DNA from: an uncultured Collinsella sp.
GTDB lineage: Bacteria > Actinomycetota > Coriobacteriia > Coriobacteriales > Coriobacteriaceae
NCBI GenBank assembly: GCA_900551205.1
Contig: URUW01000104.1
Span: forward strand, 1-6,417
Direction of reading: 5' to 3'
DNA: 6,417 nt
Part shown: in pieces, positions 5,524 through 6,417 of the stretch
How positions within the stretch are numbered: the first letter of the stretch is position 1
Layout of the letters: the number at the start of each line of letters is the position of its first letter
Made by a program: the position numbers and the translations under genes
The notes under the pieces: model-generated
The model's input: the letters and a program-made list of their open reading frames with translations, nothing else
What the model was told of the DNA's origin: nothing
Database searches by the model: none

Positions 5524-6363
5524 ATGAAGACAACGTTCAAAAAGTCCGTACTCGCATTTTTGACATGCGTCCTGGCGCTCGCCTTTGCCCTCACGGGCTG
5601 CAGCGGCGGCAAAGACCCCAAGGCCAACTTTGTCGGCAGCTGGAAGCTCTCGGGTGGAACCACGGAGGGCGAAGAGCTGACCGATGAGTATATGGATATG
5701 TTCGAGGAATGGGGCATCAGCTGCATCTTGGTCCTGGACGAAGACGGCACGGGCAGCCTCGATTTGTTCTCCGAAGTTTCCGACCTAAAGTGGGAGGCCA
5801 AGGACGCCACCACCGCAACCGTCACCGCCGAAGATGAATCGCACGATCTGAAGCTCAAGGACGACAAGCTCGTCCTGGAGGTGGACGGCGACAAGTTTAT
5901 CTTCACCAAGTCCGACAAGGACCTGTCCGGTACGGTGAAGAAGGATCGCGAGGCGGCCGAGAAGGAAGATGAGATCGATGAGGCCGTCGAAGACGACGAT
6001 GTCCAGAGCGTCGAAATCTCCCCCGCCGTCACCGTCGCCGATGACGATCTGTGCACCATCACCATCACCGAGAAGTTCAAGGACGACTGGGGCGACATCG
6101 GCTTTGTCGTCAACATCACCAACAAGAGCGACAAGGACCTGACCTTCTACGCTCCTTCCGGCAAGACCAACGTCAACGGCACCATGAAGGAACCCTGGTT
6201 CTCGGCTCACCTGATGCCCGGCACCAACGCCACCGAGGAATTCACGTTCTCGAACGGCGAGCTTGACAGCCTTGACAGCCTGGTCAATACGACCATCGGC
6301 ATCGACGCCTACCTGACTGATTCCTACGAGGACGTCGCCTCCTACAGCGCAACCATCGCGTAA
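5524..6363 (+). CDS. Lipoprotein with lipocalin-like and beta-sandwich-like halves
   Basis: The 279-residue protein has a lipoprotein signal: KTTFKK, a hydrophobic core, then the lipobox LTGC at 23-26, so mature protein would start at C26 and sit on the outer face of the membrane. The first half, about 32-135, begins with FVGSWKLSG (W40) and has repeated short beta segments with a DEDGTGSL turn, like small lipocalin-type domains common in lipoproteins of gut Gram-positives. An acidic hinge at about 141-160 separates it from a second beta-rich half containing GFVVNITNKSDKDLTFYA, similar to Ig-like domains that end such lipoproteins. Start: ATG at 5524 has AAGGAGG at 5512-5518; the same frame stays open upstream to 5287, but those residues read across the SPFH gene and the terminator. 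Function is unknown. It follows the zinc-ribbon/SPFH genes by 80 bases, perhaps as a separate unit. Confidence 0.85.
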   Translation: MKTTFKKSVLAFLTCVLALAFALTGCSGGKDPKANFVGSWKLSGGTTEGEELTDEYMDMFEEWGISCILVLDEDGTGSLDLFSEVSDLKWEAKDATTATVTAEDESHDLKLKDDKLVLEVDGDKFIFTKSDKDLSGTVKKDREAAEKEDEIDEAVEDDDVQSVEISPAVTVADDDLCTITITEKFKDDWGDIGFVVNITNKSDKDLTFYAPSGKTNVNGTMKEPWFSAHLMPGTNATEEFTFSNGELDSLDSLVNTTIGIDAYLTDSYEDVASYSATIA

Positions 6364-6364
6364 C

Positions 6365-6404
6365 GGCGGACACCGATAGCCGCGGATTGGCGGACACATC
6401 CGCG
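6365..6404 (+). repeat. Direct repeat GGCGGACAC and 7-bp stem after the lipoprotein gene
   Basis: GGCGGACAC occurs at 6365-6373 and 6389-6397. CGCGGAT (6381-6387) pairs perfectly with ATCCGCG (6398-6404), and the second direct repeat forms most of its 10-base loop. It starts 17 bases past the stop, a place for a terminator, but the following CACATGTCAGGCG has no T run. The window ends too soon to say whether it belongs to a larger repeat. Confidence 0.45.
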
Positions 6405-6417
6405 CACATGTCAGGCG

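Noticed and set aside
4013..5533. Long open frame of 506 codons on the - strand across the SPFH gene
   Set aside because: Same cause: it mirrors the SPFH gene, whose motifs and ribosome binding site are clear, and its own product is Gly/Ala-rich without a domain.

Overview
The window looks like chromosomal DNA from a high-G+C, Gram-positive gut-type bacterium. Three things suggest this: C/G-ending codons in most genes, strong AAGGAGG-type ribosome binding sites, and a lipoprotein signal followed by small low-complexity extracellular domains. Collinsella or a related Coriobacteriia is my best guess from the style of the genes and repeats. This is inference, as the window has no rRNA or other marker gene.

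Layout, all genes on the + strand. (1) Positions 1-208: no gene I can support; GC-rich inverted repeats lie ahead of the first gene. (2) 209-1720: a DUF1593 / Sde0182-type protein with a nucleoside-hydrolase-like N-terminal domain and a C-terminal Ig-like domain. (3) 1721-2068: a 348-base intergenic stretch with a run of long imperfect palindromes that resemble REP/MITE-type repeats. (4) 2069-5443: three tightly spaced genes encoding a DUF4428 zinc-ribbon protein, a membrane protein with two N-terminal zinc ribbons (YdjG-like), and an SPFH protein with two C-terminal zinc ribbons (YdjI-like). (5) 5463-5484: a terminator-like hairpin. (6) 5524-6363: a lipoprotein with a lipocalin-like first half, an acidic hinge and a beta-rich second half. 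(7) 6364-6417: a short stem and a direct repeat at the window edge.

The main biological unit is the 2069-5443 cluster. In Bacillus subtilis the SPFH protein YdjI works with the membrane proteins YdjG and YdjH and with PspA in envelope-stress protection. Here YdjG-like and YdjI-like partners sit together, but no PspA or YdjH is visible and a DUF4428 protein takes the first position. Each of the three proteins carries two four-cysteine zinc-ribbon-like motifs, so a shared zinc-dependent membrane-associated assembly is plausible but unproven. The lipoprotein downstream could be an outer-face partner or a separate gene behind the terminator.
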